From Pseudomonas sp. R28(2017) (GTDB taxonomy: Bacteria; Pseudomonadota; Gammaproteobacteria; Pseudomonadales; Pseudomonadaceae), in NCBI RefSeq assembly GCF_002112505.1, contig NZ_NEHW01000003.1, positions 434,001-498,000 of the forward strand: a stretch of DNA of 64,000 nucleotides. The letters run 5' to 3'. This document shows positions 10,745 through 21,613 of the stretch, piece after piece. The position numbers were made by a program, and so were the translations under genes. Under the pieces are notes generated by a model. The model was not told the origin of the DNA. It worked only from the letters and a program-made list of their open reading frames with translations, and did not search any database. Numbering within the stretch: the first letter of the stretch is position 1; each line of letters starts with the position of its first letter.

Positions 10745-11227
10745 GTGAAGAAATTTGACCATCTGACAGTGATCGGCCTGCGCGAGTGGGTGGCCCTGCC
10801 CGACCTGGGTGTGGCGGGCCTGCGCGCCAAGATCGACACCGGCGCCAGCACTTCCAGCCTGCATGCCACCGAAGTCGAGCCGTTCGAGCGTGACGGGCAA
10901 CCGTGGGTACGCTTCACCGCTCACCTTGGCTCGGTGGTGCAGTTGCGTCACCGCCGCTGTGAAGCGCCGCTGGTGACCATGAAGACCATCAAGAGCTCCA
11001 ACGGCCAGGCGCAGACGCGTTACGTGATCCGCACCACACTGGCCCTGGGCGATGCGGTGTGGGAAGTCGAGTTCACCCTGGCCTGCCGCAAGAACATGCG
11101 CTATCGCCTGCTGCTGGGTTCCAAGGCGCTCATACACGGCCAACTGGTGGTCAACCCTGGCCTTAAATACGTGCAAGACAAACCGGCCTATCCGGCCACC
11201 CTCTCCCCTGTCACAGGTGCTGCATGA
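10745..11227 (+). CDS. rimB: Retropepsin-like protease, RimB-type
   Basis: A roughly 160-residue retropepsin-like aspartic protease (annotated elsewhere as ATP-dependent zinc protease family) with the catalytic triplet in [14 protein letters not shown]. It overlaps rimK by four bases (ATGA), so the two are translationally coupled. In P. fluorescens the homologous protein RimB works with RimK, which adds glutamates to ribosomal protein RpsF. I prefer the GTG at 10745 ([15 protein letters not shown]) because similarity starts there; an in-frame ATG at 10688 would add 19 residues. Confidence 0.85.
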   Translation: MKKFDHLTVIGLREWVALPDLGVAGLRAKIDTGASTSSLHATEVEPFERDGQPWVRFTAHLGSVVQLRHRRCEAPLVTMKTIKSSNGQAQTRYVIRTTLALGDAVWEVEFTLACRKNMRYRLLLGSKALIHGQLVVNPGLKYVQDKPAYPATLSPVTGAA

Positions 11228-12129
11228 AGATCGCTGTGCTGTCGCGCAATCCGCGTCTGTATTCCACCCGCCGTCTGGTCGAAGCCGGTACCCAGCGGGG
11301 CCATGAAATGGTGGTGATCGACACCTTGCGGGCCTACATGAACATCGCCAGCCACAAGCCGCAGATCCACTACCGCGGCAAGCCGCTGGAGGGCTTCGAT
11401 GCGGTGATCCCGCGCATCGGCGCCTCGGTGACCTTCTACGGCTGCGCGGTCCTGCGCCAGTTCGAGATGATGGGTGTGTACCCGCTCAACGAATCGGTGG
11501 CCATCGCCCGCTCACGTGACAAGCTGCGCTCGCTGCAACTGCTGTCGCGCCGCGGTATCGGCCTGCCGATTACCGGTTTCGCCCACTCCCCGGATGACAT
11601 CCCCGACCTGATTCAGATGGTCAACGGCGCGCCGCTGGTGATCAAGGTGCTGGAAGGCACCCAGGGTATCGGCGTGGTGCTGTGCGAAACCACCAAGGCT
11701 GCCGAGTCGGTGATCGAGGCATTCATGGGGCTGAAGCAGAACATCATGGTCCAGGAGTACATCAAGGAGGCCGGCGGTGCGGATATCCGCTGCTTCGTGG
11801 TGGGCGACAAGGTGATCGCTTCGATGAAGCGCCAGGCCAAGCCGGGGGAGTTCCGCTCCAACCTGCACCGCGGTGGGGTGGCGAGCCTGATCAAGATCAC
11901 CCCCGAAGAGCGCATGACGGCCATTCGTGCCGCCAAGGTGATGGGGCTGAGCGTGGCAGGTGTGGATATCCTGCGTTCGAATCACGGGCCGTTGGTGATG
12001 GAGGTGAACTCGTCGCCGGGGCTGGAGGGCATCGAGGTGACCACCGGCAAGAACGTCGCCGGGATGATCATCGAGCACTTGGAAAAGAATGGCGGGCCGA
12101 ATCAGACCCGGACCAAGGGCAAGGGCTGA
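11224..12129 (+). CDS. rimK: Ribosomal protein S6 glutamate ligase RimK
   Basis: ATP-grasp ligase that adds glutamate residues to the C-terminus of ribosomal protein S6 and so modulates translation. The 301-residue protein matches E. coli RimK in length. It starts [18 protein letters not shown], contains the ATP-grasp segments [15 protein letters not shown] and [20 protein letters not shown], and has the metal-binding [14 protein letters not shown]. Translation is coupled to rimB. A REP pair separates it from the convergent envZ. Confidence 0.97.
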   Translation: MKIAVLSRNPRLYSTRRLVEAGTQRGHEMVVIDTLRAYMNIASHKPQIHYRGKPLEGFDAVIPRIGASVTFYGCAVLRQFEMMGVYPLNESVAIARSRDKLRSLQLLSRRGIGLPITGFAHSPDDIPDLIQMVNGAPLVIKVLEGTQGIGVVLCETTKAAESVIEAFMGLKQNIMVQEYIKEAGGADIRCFVVGDKVIASMKRQAKPGEFRSNLHRGGVASLIKITPEERMTAIRAAKVMGLSVAGVDILRSNHGPLVMEVNSSPGLEGIEVTTGKNVAGMIIEHLEKNGGPNQTRTKGKG

Positions 12130-12135
12130 CTCTAG

Positions 12136-12245
12136 CCTGTACCGGCCTCTTCGCGGGCAAGCCCGCTCCCACAGGGTGCTCCAAAGGCATCAGGACATGT
12201 GAATCACCTGTGGGAGCGGGCTTGCCCGCGAAAGGGCCGGTACAG
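12136..12245. repeat. REP pair (inverted)
   Basis: Two inverted REP copies (CGCGGGCAAGCCCGCTCCC) whose flanks CCTGTACCGGCC and GGCCGGTACAG extend the symmetry. Located between convergent rimK and envZ. Confidence 0.92.
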
Positions 12246-12256
12246 CAGAAACACAT

Positions 12257-13570
12257 TCAGACCGCATTACGCGGCAGCAACAGCCCCAATGGCAGCCTTA
12301 CCCGCGCCTCGATCCCACCCCCGGACCGGTTGCGCAACTCCACATTCCCGCCATGCTGCGCCGCGATCCGCTTGACGATCGCCAACCCCAGCCCGGTCCC
12401 CTTGCCCCCGCGGGCACGGTCGCCGCGGATGAACGGGTTGAAGATGGTTTCGAGCTCCGATTCGTCGATCCCGGTACCCCGGTCCAACACGCTGAGCACC
12501 ACATACGGCGCACTTTCGTCACCGGACACATAGGCCGCTACCTCGACGCCCTTGCCAGCATGATGCAGGGCATTGCCGATCAGGTTGCCGAGCATGCGCT
12601 TGAGCGAAACCCGACGCAGCGGGAACGGCGGAATCGGCTCCAGGCACAAGCGCACACGCTCTTGCGGCTGGTTGTAGGGCGCCACCACTTCACGCACCAG
12701 GTCAGCCAGGTCGACCTCCTCGACCGGCTCGTCCCGCCCATCGCGAATGAACGCGAGGAACTGGTCAAGAATCGCGTCCATGTCCTCGATATCGCGGACC
12801 ATGTCGTCACTCAGTTCGCTGTCGCTGTCCAACAACGACAACGACAGGCGCAGGCGCGTGAGCGGCGTACGCAGGTCATGGGAAACCCCCGCCAGCATCA
12901 GCTCGCGCTCACGCCCGGCCTGTTCGACGTCCTCGGCCATCTGGTTGAAGGCGCGGTAAACCTCGGTCATCTCGCTGGGCGTGTCACTGATCGGCAAGCG
13001 CACGCTGCGCCCCTGGCCCACCTGCCGGGCGGCGAACACCAGGCGCTTCAACGGTTGGTTGAGCTGGCGCACGAAGATCCACGCCGAGGCGGTCGACAAC
13101 AGGCCGATGGCCAGGAACCAGCCCAGCACGTTCCAGATCTTCTGCCCACGTAGCGGGTGCGGGTACAACGGCACCTTCAGCCAACCCGGGCCCAGGCTCG
13201 GTGCGTTCACCCATAGCGCTGGCGGCGCATGGATGCGCAGGCGCACCTCGGTGTCTTCACCCAGCTCGGCCTGCATCTGCCGCTGGTAGATCTCGCTGTA
13301 TGGCCAGTGCTGCTCGCCCTCCGGCACGCCGGAACCGGTGACCCGGATCAGCCCTGCGGCTTCGGCGATCTTGTCGCGGTTCTCTTCATCCGCGGCCCAA
13401 TAGGCGCGCAGGGTCAGCGCCACACCGTGGCTGTACTGCCGATCCACCAGCACGTCCTCGTTCATCAGCAGGTAGACCAGCGTCAGTGCCTTGGAGAACA
13501 GGACAACGATCAGCACCAGCCACAACGTGCGGGCGAAGAAGCTTTGCGGAAACCAGAGCGGTGTTTTCAT
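12257..13570 (-). CDS. envZ: Osmosensor histidine kinase EnvZ
   Basis: Inner-membrane sensor kinase that phosphorylates OmpR. The 437-residue protein has two membrane segments (about 12-35 and 148-168) bracketing a periplasmic domain, a HAMP linker (RQLNQPLKRLVFAARQVGQG), the phospho-acceptor H-box VSHDLRTPLTRLRL, and an ATPase domain with N-box GNLIGNALHHA and G-boxes DRGTGID and GGKGTGLGLAIVKR. It lies 13 bases after ompR, forming the usual ompR-envZ operon. A REP pair follows. Confidence 0.96.
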   Translation of the reverse strand: MKTPLWFPQSFFARTLWLVLIVVLFSKALTLVYLLMNEDVLVDRQYSHGVALTLRAYWAADEENRDKIAEAAGLIRVTGSGVPEGEQHWPYSEIYQRQMQAELGEDTEVRLRIHAPPALWVNAPSLGPGWLKVPLYPHPLRGQKIWNVLGWFLAIGLLSTASAWIFVRQLNQPLKRLVFAARQVGQGRSVRLPISDTPSEMTEVYRAFNQMAEDVEQAGRERELMLAGVSHDLRTPLTRLRLSLSLLDSDSELSDDMVRDIEDMDAILDQFLAFIRDGRDEPVEEVDLADLVREVVAPYNQPQERVRLCLEPIPPFPLRRVSLKRMLGNLIGNALHHAGKGVEVAAYVSGDESAPYVVLSVLDRGTGIDESELETIFNPFIRGDRARGGKGTGLGLAIVKRIAAQHGGNVELRNRSGGGIEARVRLPLGLLLPRNAV

Positions 13571-13583
13571 CGACGACGAAACA

Positions 13584-14324
13584 TCATTTGCCGGCGTTTC
13601 CGTCTGGCACGAACACGTAACCTACGCCCCACACCGTCTGGATGTAGCGTGGCTTGGACGGGTCCGGCTCGATCATGCGGCGCAGGCGCGAAATCTGCAC
13701 GTCGATGGAACGCTCCAGGGCATCCCATTCGCGGCCACGGGCCAGGTTCATCAGCTTGTCGCGGGTCAGCGGCTCACGGGCGTGCATCACCAGTGCCTTG
13801 AGCACGGCGAACTCGCCGGTGGTAAGCATGTGCACTTCGTCGCCACGCTTGAGTTCGCGGGTCGCCAGCGACAGCTCGTAGTCGCCGAAGGTGACCGACT
13901 CGTCCTCGCTGCCGGGGGCACCCGGCACACTCGGCGACTGGCGACGCAGCACGGCCTTGACCCGTGCCATCAGTTCGTCCGGGTTGAACGGTTTGCCCAG
14001 GTAGTCGTCGGCACCCAGCTCCAGGCCCTTGATGCGGCTGAGCTCGTCACCTTTGGCGGTGAGCATGATGATCGGGATCTGGTTGTTCTGCTGGCGCAGG
14101 CGCTTGCATGCAGACAGGCCGTCCTCGCCCGGCAGCATCAGGTCGAGCACCACCAGGTTGAACACCTCACGCTGCAGCAGGCGGTCCATCTGTTCGGTGT
14201 TGGGCACCGCGCGGGCGCGGTAGCCCTTGCTGGTGAAGAAACGTTCCAGCAGGCTGCTGAGCCCCGGATCGTCGTCGACGATGAGAATCTTGTCACCTTC
14301 AGCGGTGTTTGGCGTGCCGGTCAT
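13584..14324 (-). CDS. ompR: Response regulator OmpR
   Basis: DNA-binding response regulator partner of EnvZ, controlling porin and envelope genes. The 246-residue protein has an N-terminal receiver domain ([10 protein letters not shown], phosphoacceptor in [24 protein letters not shown]) and a C-terminal winged helix ([34 protein letters not shown]). The start [12 protein letters not shown] agrees with the family. Divergent from tex. Confidence 0.97.
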   Translation of the reverse strand: MTGTPNTAEGDKILIVDDDPGLSSLLERFFTSKGYRARAVPNTEQMDRLLQREVFNLVVLDLMLPGEDGLSACKRLRQQNNQIPIIMLTAKGDELSRIKGLELGADDYLGKPFNPDELMARVKAVLRRQSPSVPGAPGSEDESVTFGDYELSLATRELKRGDEVHMLTTGEFAVLKALVMHAREPLTRDKLMNLARGREWDALERSIDVQISRLRRMIEPDPSKPRYIQTVWGVGYVFVPDGNAGK

Positions 14325-14459
14325 GAATAACTCCTCTGATATCGCCGCGCATTATGGCGTAGCCATTGCTGCACGTTGCGTGAGCATTGTTAGCAGATTT
14401 TTCCCCGGGCGCCAGTTCCGACTGGCCGGGCGCCATCACCGCAAGCCGTTTGCGATGGG

Positions 14460-14465
14460 TATAAT
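14460..14465 (+). promoter_or_regulatory. Candidate -10 box of tex
   Basis: Perfect TATAAT about 77 bases before the tex start in the gap divergent from ompR. I see no convincing -35 at 16-18 bases, so only the -10 box is proposed. Confidence 0.4.
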
Positions 14466-14541
14466 GCGCGGCTTTCATCCAGCGCCACCGGGCCGAAGGC
14501 CCACCGGCGACCCCCGTATTCACAAATGTCAGGTGGTTTAC

Positions 14542-16866
14542 ATGGACAGCATCAACAGCCGTATCGCCGAGGAACTGGGCGTACGCCCCCAGCAGGTCGA
14601 GGCGGCCGTGGGCCTGTTGGACGAAGGCTCGACCGTGCCCTTCATCGCCCGTTACCGCAAGGAAGTGACCGGTAGCCTCGACGATACCCAGCTGCGCCAC
14701 CTGGAAGAGCGCCTGCGCTACCTGCGCGAACTCGACGAGCGCCGCGCCAGCATCCTGTCCAGCATCGAGGAGCAGGGCAAGCTGACCCCGGAACTGGCCC
14801 GAGAGATCAAGCTGGCCGACACCAAGACCCGCCTCGAAGACCTCTACCTGCCGTACAAGCAGAAGCGCCGCACCAAGGGCCAGATCGCCCTGGAAGCCGG
14901 CCTCGGCGAACTGGCCGACGGCCTGTTCAACGACCCGAACCTGGCGCCGGAAAGCGAAGCCGCGCGCTTCGTCGATGCCGAAAAAGGCGTGACCGACGTC
15001 AAGGCCGCGCTGGAGGGTGCCAAGTACATCCTCATGGAGCGCTTCGCCGAAGACGCCTCCTTGCTCGAAAAGCTGCGCAACTTCCTCAAGCAGGAGTCGG
15101 TGCTCAGCGCCCGCGTGGTGGCCGGCAAGGAAGAGGAAGGCGCCAAGTTCCGCGACTACTTCGCCCATGACGAACTGCTGCGCACTGCGCCTTCGCACCG
15201 CGCCCTGGCGATCTTCCGCGGGCGCAACGAAGGCGTGCTGAGCGCCTCGCTCAAGGTCGGCGAAGAGCTGCCCGGCACCCTGCACCCGTGCGAATTGATG
15301 ATCGGCAACCACGTCGGCATCGAAAACCGCAGCCGCCCGGCCGACAAGTGGCTGGGCGAGGTGGTGCGCTGGACCTGGAAGGTCAAGCTCTACACCCACC
15401 TGGAAACCGACCTGTTCGGCGAACTGCGCGACAACGCCGAAAGCGAGGCGATCAACGTCTTCGCCCACAACCTGCACGACTTGCTGCTGGCCGCCCCGGC
15501 CGGCCCGCGCGCCACCCTGGGCTTCGACCCGGGCCTGCGCACCGGCTGCAAGATCGCCGTGGTCGATGCCACCGGCAAGCTGCTGGACCACACCACGGTC
15601 TACCCGCATGCGCCGAAGAACGACTGGGACCGCACCATTTCCATCATGGCCGCCCTGTGCGCCAAGCATTCGGTGGAGCTGATCGCCATCGGCAACGGCA
15701 CCGCCAGCCGCGAGAGCGACAAGCTGGTGGCCGAGCTGGTCAAGAAGTACCCGGCACTGAAGATCACCAAGATCATGGTCTCCGAAGCCGGCGCTTCGGT
15801 GTACTCGGCGTCGGAGCTGGCCGCCCGTGAGTTCCCGGACCTGGACGTGTCGATCCGTGGCGCCGTGTCGATCGCCCGTCGCCTGCAGGACCCGCTGGCC
15901 GAGCTGGTGAAGATCGACCCGAAATCCATCGGGGTCGGCCAGTACCAGCACGACGTCTCGCAAATCAAACTGGCCCGCGGCCTGGACGCTGTGGTCGAGG
16001 ACTGCGTGAACGCCGTGGGCGTAGACGTCAACACCGCGTCGGTGGCGCTGCTGACCCGTATTTCGGGCCTGAACGCTACCCTGGCCCAGAACATCGTCGC
16101 CCACCGCGACGCCAACGGCCCGTTCGCGACCCGTGCAGCGCTGAAAAAGGTCAGCCGCCTGGGCGAGAAAACCTTCGAACAGGCTGCCGGCTTCCTGCGC
16201 GTGATGAACGGCGACAACCCGCTCGACGCGTCCGCCGTGCACCCTGAGGCCTACCCGCTGGTGCAGCGCATCGCCGCCGGCACCGAGCGCGACATCCGCT
16301 CGCTGATCGGCGACAGCAGCTTCCTCAAGCGCCTGGACCCGAAAAAATTCACCGACGAGACCTTCGGCCTGCCGACCGTCACCGACATCCTGCAGGAGCT
16401 GGACAAGCCTGGCCGCGACCCGCGCCCCGAGTTCAAGACCGCTACCTTCCAGGATGGCGTCGAGGACCTCAAGGACCTGGAACCGGGCATGATCCTCGAA
16501 GGCGTGGTGACCAACGTCACCAACTTCGGCGCCTTCGTCGACATCGGTGTGCACCAGGACGGCCTGGTGCACATCTCTGCGCTGTCGGAGAAGTTCATCA
16601 AGGACCCACGCGAAGCGGTCAAGGCCGGCGACGTGGTCAAGGTCAAGGTCATGGAAGTAGACATCCCGCGCAAGCGCGTCGGCCTGTCCATGCGCATGAG
16701 CGACACCCCGGGCGAAAAGGTCGAAGGCAACCGCGGCGGCAACCGTGGCAATGGCGGCAACCGCCAGCAACAGGCGCCACGCCAGCGTGAAACCGCCACT
16801 GCAGCCCCGGCCAACAACGCCATGGCCGCGCTGTTCGCCAACGCCAAGACGCTGAAGAAGAAGTGA
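14542..16866 (+). CDS. tex: Transcription accessory protein Tex (YqgF, HhH and S1 domains)
   Basis: Nucleic-acid-binding protein conserved in bacteria and related to eukaryotic Spt6. The 774-residue protein has the helical N-terminal region, a YqgF-like domain ([18 protein letters not shown]), helix-hairpin-helix motifs ([21 protein letters not shown]) and a C-terminal S1 domain ([31 protein letters not shown]), then a Gly/Arg/Gln-rich tail. The ATG at 14542 ([14 protein letters not shown]) is the family start; the open frame upstream is not coding. It overlaps the following thioesterase gene (TGATG). Confidence 0.97.
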   Translation: MDSINSRIAEELGVRPQQVEAAVGLLDEGSTVPFIARYRKEVTGSLDDTQLRHLEERLRYLRELDERRASILSSIEEQGKLTPELAREIKLADTKTRLEDLYLPYKQKRRTKGQIALEAGLGELADGLFNDPNLAPESEAARFVDAEKGVTDVKAALEGAKYILMERFAEDASLLEKLRNFLKQESVLSARVVAGKEEEGAKFRDYFAHDELLRTAPSHRALAIFRGRNEGVLSASLKVGEELPGTLHPCELMIGNHVGIENRSRPADKWLGEVVRWTWKVKLYTHLETDLFGELRDNAESEAINVFAHNLHDLLLAAPAGPRATLGFDPGLRTGCKIAVVDATGKLLDHTTVYPHAPKNDWDRTISIMAALCAKHSVELIAIGNGTASRESDKLVAELVKKYPALKITKIMVSEAGASVYSASELAAREFPDLDVSIRGAVSIARRLQDPLAELVKIDPKSIGVGQYQHDVSQIKLARGLDAVVEDCVNAVGVDVNTASVALLTRISGLNATLAQNIVAHRDANGPFATRAALKKVSRLGEKTFEQAAGFLRVMNGDNPLDASAVHPEAYPLVQRIAAGTERDIRSLIGDSSFLKRLDPKKFTDETFGLPTVTDILQELDKPGRDPRPEFKTATFQDGVEDLKDLEPGMILEGVVTNVTNFGAFVDIGVHQDGLVHISALSEKFIKDPREAVKAGDVVKVKVMEVDIPRKRVGLSMRMSDTPGEKVEGNRGGNRGNGGNRQQQAPRQRETATAAPANNAMAALFANAKTLKKK

Positions 16867-17249
16867 TGGACATCCCCAAGGACTTGGTCCAAAGCGCCTA
16901 CAGCCAGCTCCTTGGCTGCCGCGTGCAACGCCTGGATACCGGCGTTGCCGAGGTGGCCCTGGCGCTCGAACCGCAACTGCGCAACCGCGGCCAGAAGCTG
17001 CACGGCGGGGCGATCTTCAGCCTGGTGGACATCGCCATGGGCCTGGCCTGCTCGGCCAGCCACGGCTTCGACCAGCAGAGCGTGACCATCGAATGCAAGA
17101 TCAACTACCTGCGCGCCGTCAGCGACGGTGAGGTGCTGTGCACGGCCCGCGTGCTGCATGCCGGGCGCCGCACCCTGGTGGTCGACGCCGACGTAGTTCA
17201 AGGCGACAAACTGGTGGCAAAAGCGCAAGGAACCTTCGCGGTTCTCTAG
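16866..17249 (+). CDS. PaaI-family thioesterase
   Basis: A 127-residue hot-dog thioesterase of the PaaI group. The signature GGAIFSLVDIAMGLACS follows NRGQKLHG, and the end KAQGTFAVL is typical. The ATG at 16866 overlaps the tex stop by one base, so the two are co-translated; a GTG one codon upstream is also in frame. Substrate unknown, probably an aryl- or acyl-CoA ester. Confidence 0.88.
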   Translation: MDIPKDLVQSAYSQLLGCRVQRLDTGVAEVALALEPQLRNRGQKLHGGAIFSLVDIAMGLACSASHGFDQQSVTIECKINYLRAVSDGEVLCTARVLHAGRRTLVVDADVVQGDKLVAKAQGTFAVL

Positions 17250-17277
17250 CTCACCAAGCTGTATATGCGGTATTTTT

Positions 17278-17299
17278 CGGCAGTGCGCTGGCACTGCCG
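17278..17299. other. GC hairpin upstream of gshA
   Basis: Perfect 9-base stem CGGCAGTGC/GCACTGCCG with loop GCTG, 29 bases after the thioesterase stop. A T-run precedes it rather than follows it, so it is not a textbook terminator; it may be an mRNA 3'-end structure. Confidence 0.5.
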
Positions 17300-17403
17300 G
17301 AACCGCGTAAACCAGGCGACAACGCCAGTTCCTTTTTTCCTACCCTTGTAGACCGTCATCTCTACCCCCATATTGGGGCGACTGACGCGTGAAGGAATAC
17401 ATC

Positions 17404-18981
17404 TTGAGCGACCTCCTCAACCGCCGCCTGAGCCTGCTCGGCGCCAATCTTCCCCTGCTCAAGCAGTGCCTGCACGGTATTGAGCGCGAATGCCTGCGCG
17501 TGACTGACGAAGGTCGCCTGGCCCAGACCCCACATCCGGAAGCCCTGGGATCGGCGCTGACCAACGAGCAGATCACCACCGACTATTCCGAGTCGTTGCT
17601 GGAGTTCATCACCCCGGCCCTGCCCGACCCGGCCAAGGTGCTCGAAAGCCTCGAACAGACCCACCGCTTCGTCTACAGCAAGCTGGGCGACGAGTACCTG
17701 TGGAGCCCGTCGATGCCCTGCACGCTGCCGGCCGAGGAGGACATCCCGATCGCCGAGTACGGCACCTCGAACATCGGCAAGCTCAAGCACGTCTACCGCA
17801 AGGGCCTGGCCCTGCGCTACGGCCGCACCATGCAGTGCATCGCCGGCATCCATTACAACTTCTCGCTGCCTGAAGCGCTGTGGCCACTGCTGCGCGACGC
17901 CGAAGGTGGCGAGGAAAGCGACCGCGACTACCAGTCCTCGGCGTACATCGCGCTGATCCGCAACTTCCGCCGCTACAGCTGGCTGCTGATGTACCTGTTC
18001 GGTGCCTCGCCGGCGCTGGACAAAGGCTTCCTGCGCGGCCGCCCGCACCAGCTCGAAGAGCTCGATGCCGAAACCCTCTACCTGCCCTACGCCACCAGCT
18101 TGCGCATGAGCGACCTGGGCTACCAGAGCAACGCCCAGGCCGGCCTCACGCCCTGCTACAACAACCTCGCCAGCTACACCGACAGCCTGCGCAAGGCCGT
18201 GGGCACGCCCTACCCGCCCTATGTCGAGGTGGGTACGCACGTGGATGGCGAATGGGTGCAGTTGAACACCAACATCCTGCAGATCGAGAACGAGTACTAC
18301 TCGAACATCCGCCCCAAGCGCGTCACCTACACCGGCGAGCGGCCGATCCAGGCGCTGACCTCGCGCGGCGTGCAGTACGTCGAGGTGCGTTGCCTGGACA
18401 TCAACCCGTTCCTGCCGGTGGGCATCGACCTGACCGAAGCGCGCTTCCTCGATGCGTTTCTGCTGTTCTGTGCCCTCGATGAGAGCCCGCAACTGGACAA
18501 CGGCGAGTGCGGCCAGTGCACCAGCAACTTCCTCACCGTGGTCAAGGAAGGCCGCCGCCCAGGCCTTGAACTGCACCGCAACGGCCAGCCTGTCGGCCTG
18601 CGTGAGTGGGCCAGCGAACTGATCAGCCGCATCGGCCAGCTGGCCGGGCTGCTCGATCAGGCTCAGGGCAGCGACGATCACGCCAAGGCCCTGGCGGCCC
18701 AACAGGCCAAGGTCGACGACGCCTCGCTGACCCCGTCGGCCCAGGTGCTGGCGCGCATGACCGAGCATGACGAAAGCTTTGTCGAGTTCTCCCTGCGCCA
18801 GAGCCGCCTGCACGCCGAGACCTTCCGCGAGCAACCGCTGTCGGTCGAGCAGCAACAGGCCTTCGAGACCCTCGCTCGCGAGTCGCTGGCCAAGCAGTCC
18901 GAGCTGGAGCAGGAGGAAGTCGGTGACTTCGACCTGTTCGTCGGCGCCTACCAGGCCAGCATCCTGGCCATCAGCAACTGA
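17404..18981 (+). CDS. gshA: Glutamate-cysteine ligase
   Basis: First enzyme of glutathione synthesis, joining glutamate and cysteine with ATP. The 525-residue protein has family segments [30 protein letters not shown] and [13 protein letters not shown] chose the rare TTG at 17404 ([13 protein letters not shown]) because AAGGA lies eight bases upstream; the GTG at 17389 would place that site inside the gene. The TetR gene overlaps its stop (TGATG), suggesting co-expression. Confidence 0.95.
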   Translation: MSDLLNRRLSLLGANLPLLKQCLHGIERECLRVTDEGRLAQTPHPEALGSALTNEQITTDYSESLLEFITPALPDPAKVLESLEQTHRFVYSKLGDEYLWSPSMPCTLPAEEDIPIAEYGTSNIGKLKHVYRKGLALRYGRTMQCIAGIHYNFSLPEALWPLLRDAEGGEESDRDYQSSAYIALIRNFRRYSWLLMYLFGASPALDKGFLRGRPHQLEELDAETLYLPYATSLRMSDLGYQSNAQAGLTPCYNNLASYTDSLRKAVGTPYPPYVEVGTHVDGEWVQLNTNILQIENEYYSNIRPKRVTYTGERPIQALTSRGVQYVEVRCLDINPFLPVGIDLTEARFLDAFLLFCALDESPQLDNGECGQCTSNFLTVVKEGRRPGLELHRNGQPVGLREWASELISRIGQLAGLLDQAQGSDDHAKALAAQQAKVDDASLTPSAQVLARMTEHDESFVEFSLRQSRLHAETFREQPLSVEQQQAFETLARESLAKQSELEQEEVGDFDLFVGAYQASILAISN

Positions 18982-19613
18982 TGAGCCGCACCGCCACCCA
19001 GCGCAAGCCGCGCGCCAGCAGCCAGGCCAGGATCGAGGCGATCCTGGTCGCCGCGCGTGAGCTGCTGGCCGAACACGGGGTGGCGGGGCTGTCGATCTAC
19101 AGCGTGGCCGAGCGGGCGCAGATCCCGCCGTCGTCGGTGTATCACTTCTTCGCCAGCGTGCCAGCCTTGCTGGAGGCGCTGACGGCTGACGTGCACCGGG
19201 CTTTTCGCGAGGCCTTGAGCGCGCCGATCGACAGTCGCGCGTTCGCCACCTGGCACGAGCTGTCGCGGCTGATCGAGCAGCGCATGCTCGACATCTACAA
19301 CGAGGATGCGGCAGCGCGGCAATTGATTCTGGCCCAGCATGGGCTCAGTGAAGTGGTGCAGGCCGACCGGCAGCACGACATGGAACTGGGCGACCTGATG
19401 TACAAACTGTTCGACCAGCATTTTCACCTGCCGGTGATGCCGGCCGATGTGGATGTGTTCGCTTTGGCCATGGAGCTGAGCGACCGGGTGTATGCGCGGT
19501 CGGTGCAGTTGCATGAGGCAATCACCCCGCGCATGTCCGAGGAAGGCAAGCGGGTGTTCGAGGCGTATCTGGGGCTTTATCTTCCGCCGTTTCTGGCCAA
19601 ACGTACCCGCTGA
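18981..19613 (+). CDS. TetR family transcriptional regulator
   Basis: A 210-residue TetR-type repressor. The N-terminal helix-turn-helix reads ARIEAILVAARELLAEHGVAGLSIYSVAERAQIPPSSVYHFF; the remainder is the usual variable ligand-binding domain. It overlaps gshA by one base and is followed by a REP pair and the convergent ssuF, so it may respond to thiol or sulfur status, but nothing in the sequence identifies ligand or targets. Confidence 0.9.
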   Translation: MSRTATQRKPRASSQARIEAILVAARELLAEHGVAGLSIYSVAERAQIPPSSVYHFFASVPALLEALTADVHRAFREALSAPIDSRAFATWHELSRLIEQRMLDIYNEDAAARQLILAQHGLSEVVQADRQHDMELGDLMYKLFDQHFHLPVMPADVDVFALAMELSDRVYARSVQLHEAITPRMSEEGKRVFEAYLGLYLPPFLAKRTR

Positions 19614-19619
19614 AAGAAT

Positions 19620-19740
19620 GGGGCCGCGCTGCGGCCCTTCGCGGGCAAGCCCGCTCCCACAGGGGTCCGCGCAAGATCTGATTACTGCGCAGTACCTGTG
19701 GGAGCGGGCTTGCCCGCGAAAGGCTGCAAAGCAGCCCCTG
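19620..19740. repeat. REP pair with flanking GC hairpins
   Basis: Inverted GCGGGCAAGCCCGCTCCC REP copies, flanked by GGGCCGC...GCGGCCC and GGCTGC...GCAGCC hairpins. Located between convergent genes. Confidence 0.92.
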
Positions 19741-19749
19741 ATACCCGCA

Positions 19750-19965
19750 TCACAGCTTGGCGATGGACACTTCAGTCGACTTCACGAAGGCAATCACTTC
19801 GCTGCCCACCTGCAGTTCCAGCTCTTTCACGGAGCGGGTGGTGATCACCGAAGTGACGATGCCCGAAGCAGTCTGCACGTCGATTTCCGACAGTACCGGC
19901 CCTTCGAGGATTTCTTTCACGGTGCCTTTGAACTGGTTGCGGACGTTGATGGCTTTGATGGTCAT
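19750..19965 (-). CDS. ssuF: Molbindin-like TOBE-domain protein SsuF
   Basis: A 71-residue single-TOBE protein (MTIKAINVRNQFKGTVKEI, ending EVIAFVKSTEVSIAKL) of the Mop/molbindin type. In P. putida S-313 the last gene of the ssu operon, ssuF, encodes such a protein and was reported necessary for growth on organosulfur sources, although its biochemical role is unclear. It lies 31 bases after ssuB. It contains no Cys and no Met beyond the initiator. Confidence 0.9.
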   Translation of the reverse strand: MTIKAINVRNQFKGTVKEILEGPVLSEIDVQTASGIVTSVITTRSVKELELQVGSEVIAFVKSTEVSIAKL

Positions 19966-19996
19966 GGCTTGATTCCTTCTCTTTGGCTACTAGGGT

Positions 19997-20809
19997 TCAG
20001 TGCGCCCAACGCAGCTGCGTGGGCAAAGGGGCTACAGGGTCCGGCTCGGGCGCAGTGCCCGGGGCCGACAGAACACGGTTGAGCACTTCGCTTTCCAGCG
20101 CGGCCAGGCGGTGCGAACCACGCGCCCTTGGCCTTGCCAGGTCTACGGTGAGGTCCAGGCCGACTTCGCCGTCTTCGATCAGGATCACCCGATCAGCGAC
20201 GGCCACCGCCTCGTTGACGTCGTGGGTCACCAGCAGCACGGTAAAGCCGTGCTGGCGCCACAGGCGTTCGATCAGTTGCTGCATCTCGATGCGGGTCAGC
20301 GCATCCAGCGCACCCAACGGCTCGTCCAGCAGCAGCAGGCGCGGTTGATGGATCAGGGCGCGGGCCAAGGCCACGCGCTGCTTCTGGCCACCGGACAACG
20401 CTGCTGGCCATTCATTGGCACGGTCAGCCAGGCCGACCGCCTCCAGCGCATCCAGTGCCCGCTGGCGCCAGTCACCACTGAGCCCCAGGCCAACGTTGTC
20501 GATCACCTTCTTCCAGGGCAGCAGGCGCGCCTCCTGGAACATCAGCCGCGTTTCCTCGCGGGCCTCGCTCAGCGGCGCGGCACCGGCCAGCAACTGGCCG
20601 GCGGTCGGCTGGTCGAGACCGGCCAGCAGGCGCAGCAAGGTGCTCTTGCCGCACCCACTGCGACCGACGATGGCAACGAACTGGCCGGCCGGGATATGCA
20701 GGTCGATACCTTTCAATACTTCCCGCTGACCAAAGGCCTTGCGCAGGCCGTTGGCGGCCAGCGGGATGCCACGCAGCAGGCGTGGCGGCTGTTCCTTGAG
20801 CACAGTCAT
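19997..20809 (-). CDS. ssuB: Aliphatic sulfonate ABC transporter ATPase
   Basis: ATPase of the alkanesulfonate importer. The 270-residue protein has Walker [10 protein letters not shown], the signature [15 protein letters not shown], Walker [13 protein letters not shown] and a switch His in LLVTHD. The start [10 protein letters not shown] at 20809 overlaps the end of ssuC (ATGA); the long upstream extension of the frame is not coding. It energises SsuC and works with SsuA. Confidence 0.95.
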   Translation of the reverse strand: MTVLKEQPPRLLRGIPLAANGLRKAFGQREVLKGIDLHIPAGQFVAIVGRSGCGKSTLLRLLAGLDQPTAGQLLAGAAPLSEAREETRLMFQEARLLPWKKVIDNVGLGLSGDWRQRALDALEAVGLADRANEWPAALSGGQKQRVALARALIHQPRLLLLDEPLGALDALTRIEMQQLIERLWRQHGFTVLLVTHDVNEAVAVADRVILIEDGEVGLDLTVDLARPRARGSHRLAALESEVLNRVLSAPGTAPEPDPVAPLPTQLRWAH

Positions 20810-21603
20810 GCGCCCTCCTTCTTGGCCACTTGATAGGCCGGGTGCCAGCGCAGCCACACTCGTTCCAGGCCGCGGGCGGCGAGGTCGGCAAGCTTGCCAA
20901 GCACGGCGTACAGGACGATGGCCAGTACCACCACGTCGGTCTGCAGGAACTCGCGGGCGTTCATGGCCAGGTAGCCGATGCCGGCGTTGGCCGAAATGGT
21001 CTCGGCGACGATCAGGGTCAGCCACATGAAGCCCAGGGCAAAGCGCACGCCGACCAGGATCGATGGCAGCGCACCGGGCAGGATCACCTGGCGGAACAGG
21101 CCGAAACCGGACAGGCCATAGCTGCGGGCCATCTCCACCAGTGCCGGGTCGACATTGCGGATGCCGTGGTAGGTGTTCAGGTAGATCGGGAACAGCGTGC
21201 CCAGCGCGACCAGGAAGATCTTCGCCGACTCGTCGATACCGAACCACAGGATCACCAGCGGGATCAGCGCCAGGTGCGGCACGTTGCGGATCATCTGCAC
21301 CGAGCTGTCGAGCAGGCGTTCGCCCCAGTTCGACAGGCCGGTGATGAAGCCCAGCACCAGGCCGATACTGCCGCCGATCACGAAGCCCAGCCCGGCCCGC
21401 CAGCCACTGATGGCCAGGTGGCTCCAGATTTCACCGCTGCGCACCAGCTCGACGCCAGCGCTGACCACCGCGCTCGGCGCAGGCAGGATGCGGGTCGACA
21501 GCCAGCCGGCGCTGACCGCCAACTGCCAGGCCGCCAGCAGCAGCACTGGCAATGCCCAGGGCGCCAGGCGCTGGCTCAGTGTGGTGGAGGTTGCACGACT
21601 CAT
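20806..21603 (-). CDS. ssuC: Aliphatic sulfonate ABC transporter permease
   Basis: Inner-membrane permease of the alkanesulfonate importer, 265 residues, with hydrophobic segments at the N-terminus ([18 protein letters not shown]) and through the body. The EAA-type coupling loop reads [29 protein letters not shown]. It overlaps ssuB by four bases and lies 10 bases after ssuD. Confidence 0.95.
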   Translation of the reverse strand: MSRATSTTLSQRLAPWALPVLLLAAWQLAVSAGWLSTRILPAPSAVVSAGVELVRSGEIWSHLAISGWRAGLGFVIGGSIGLVLGFITGLSNWGERLLDSSVQMIRNVPHLALIPLVILWFGIDESAKIFLVALGTLFPIYLNTYHGIRNVDPALVEMARSYGLSGFGLFRQVILPGALPSILVGVRFALGFMWLTLIVAETISANAGIGYLAMNAREFLQTDVVVLAIVLYAVLGKLADLAARGLERVWLRWHPAYQVAKKEGA

Positions 21604-21613
21604 GACCCGGCCC

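Noticed and set aside
14299..16770. Open frame of over 800 codons on the minus strand opposite tex
   Set aside because: It is a shadow of tex caused by high GC at third codon positions. The plus strand has clear Tex domains, and the minus frame encodes low-complexity sequence with no family resemblance.
17278..17299. GC hairpin before gshA as an intrinsic terminator
   Set aside because: The T-run lies on the 5' side of the stem, not the 3' side, on the plus strand, and no minus-strand gene ends here; listed only as a hairpin.
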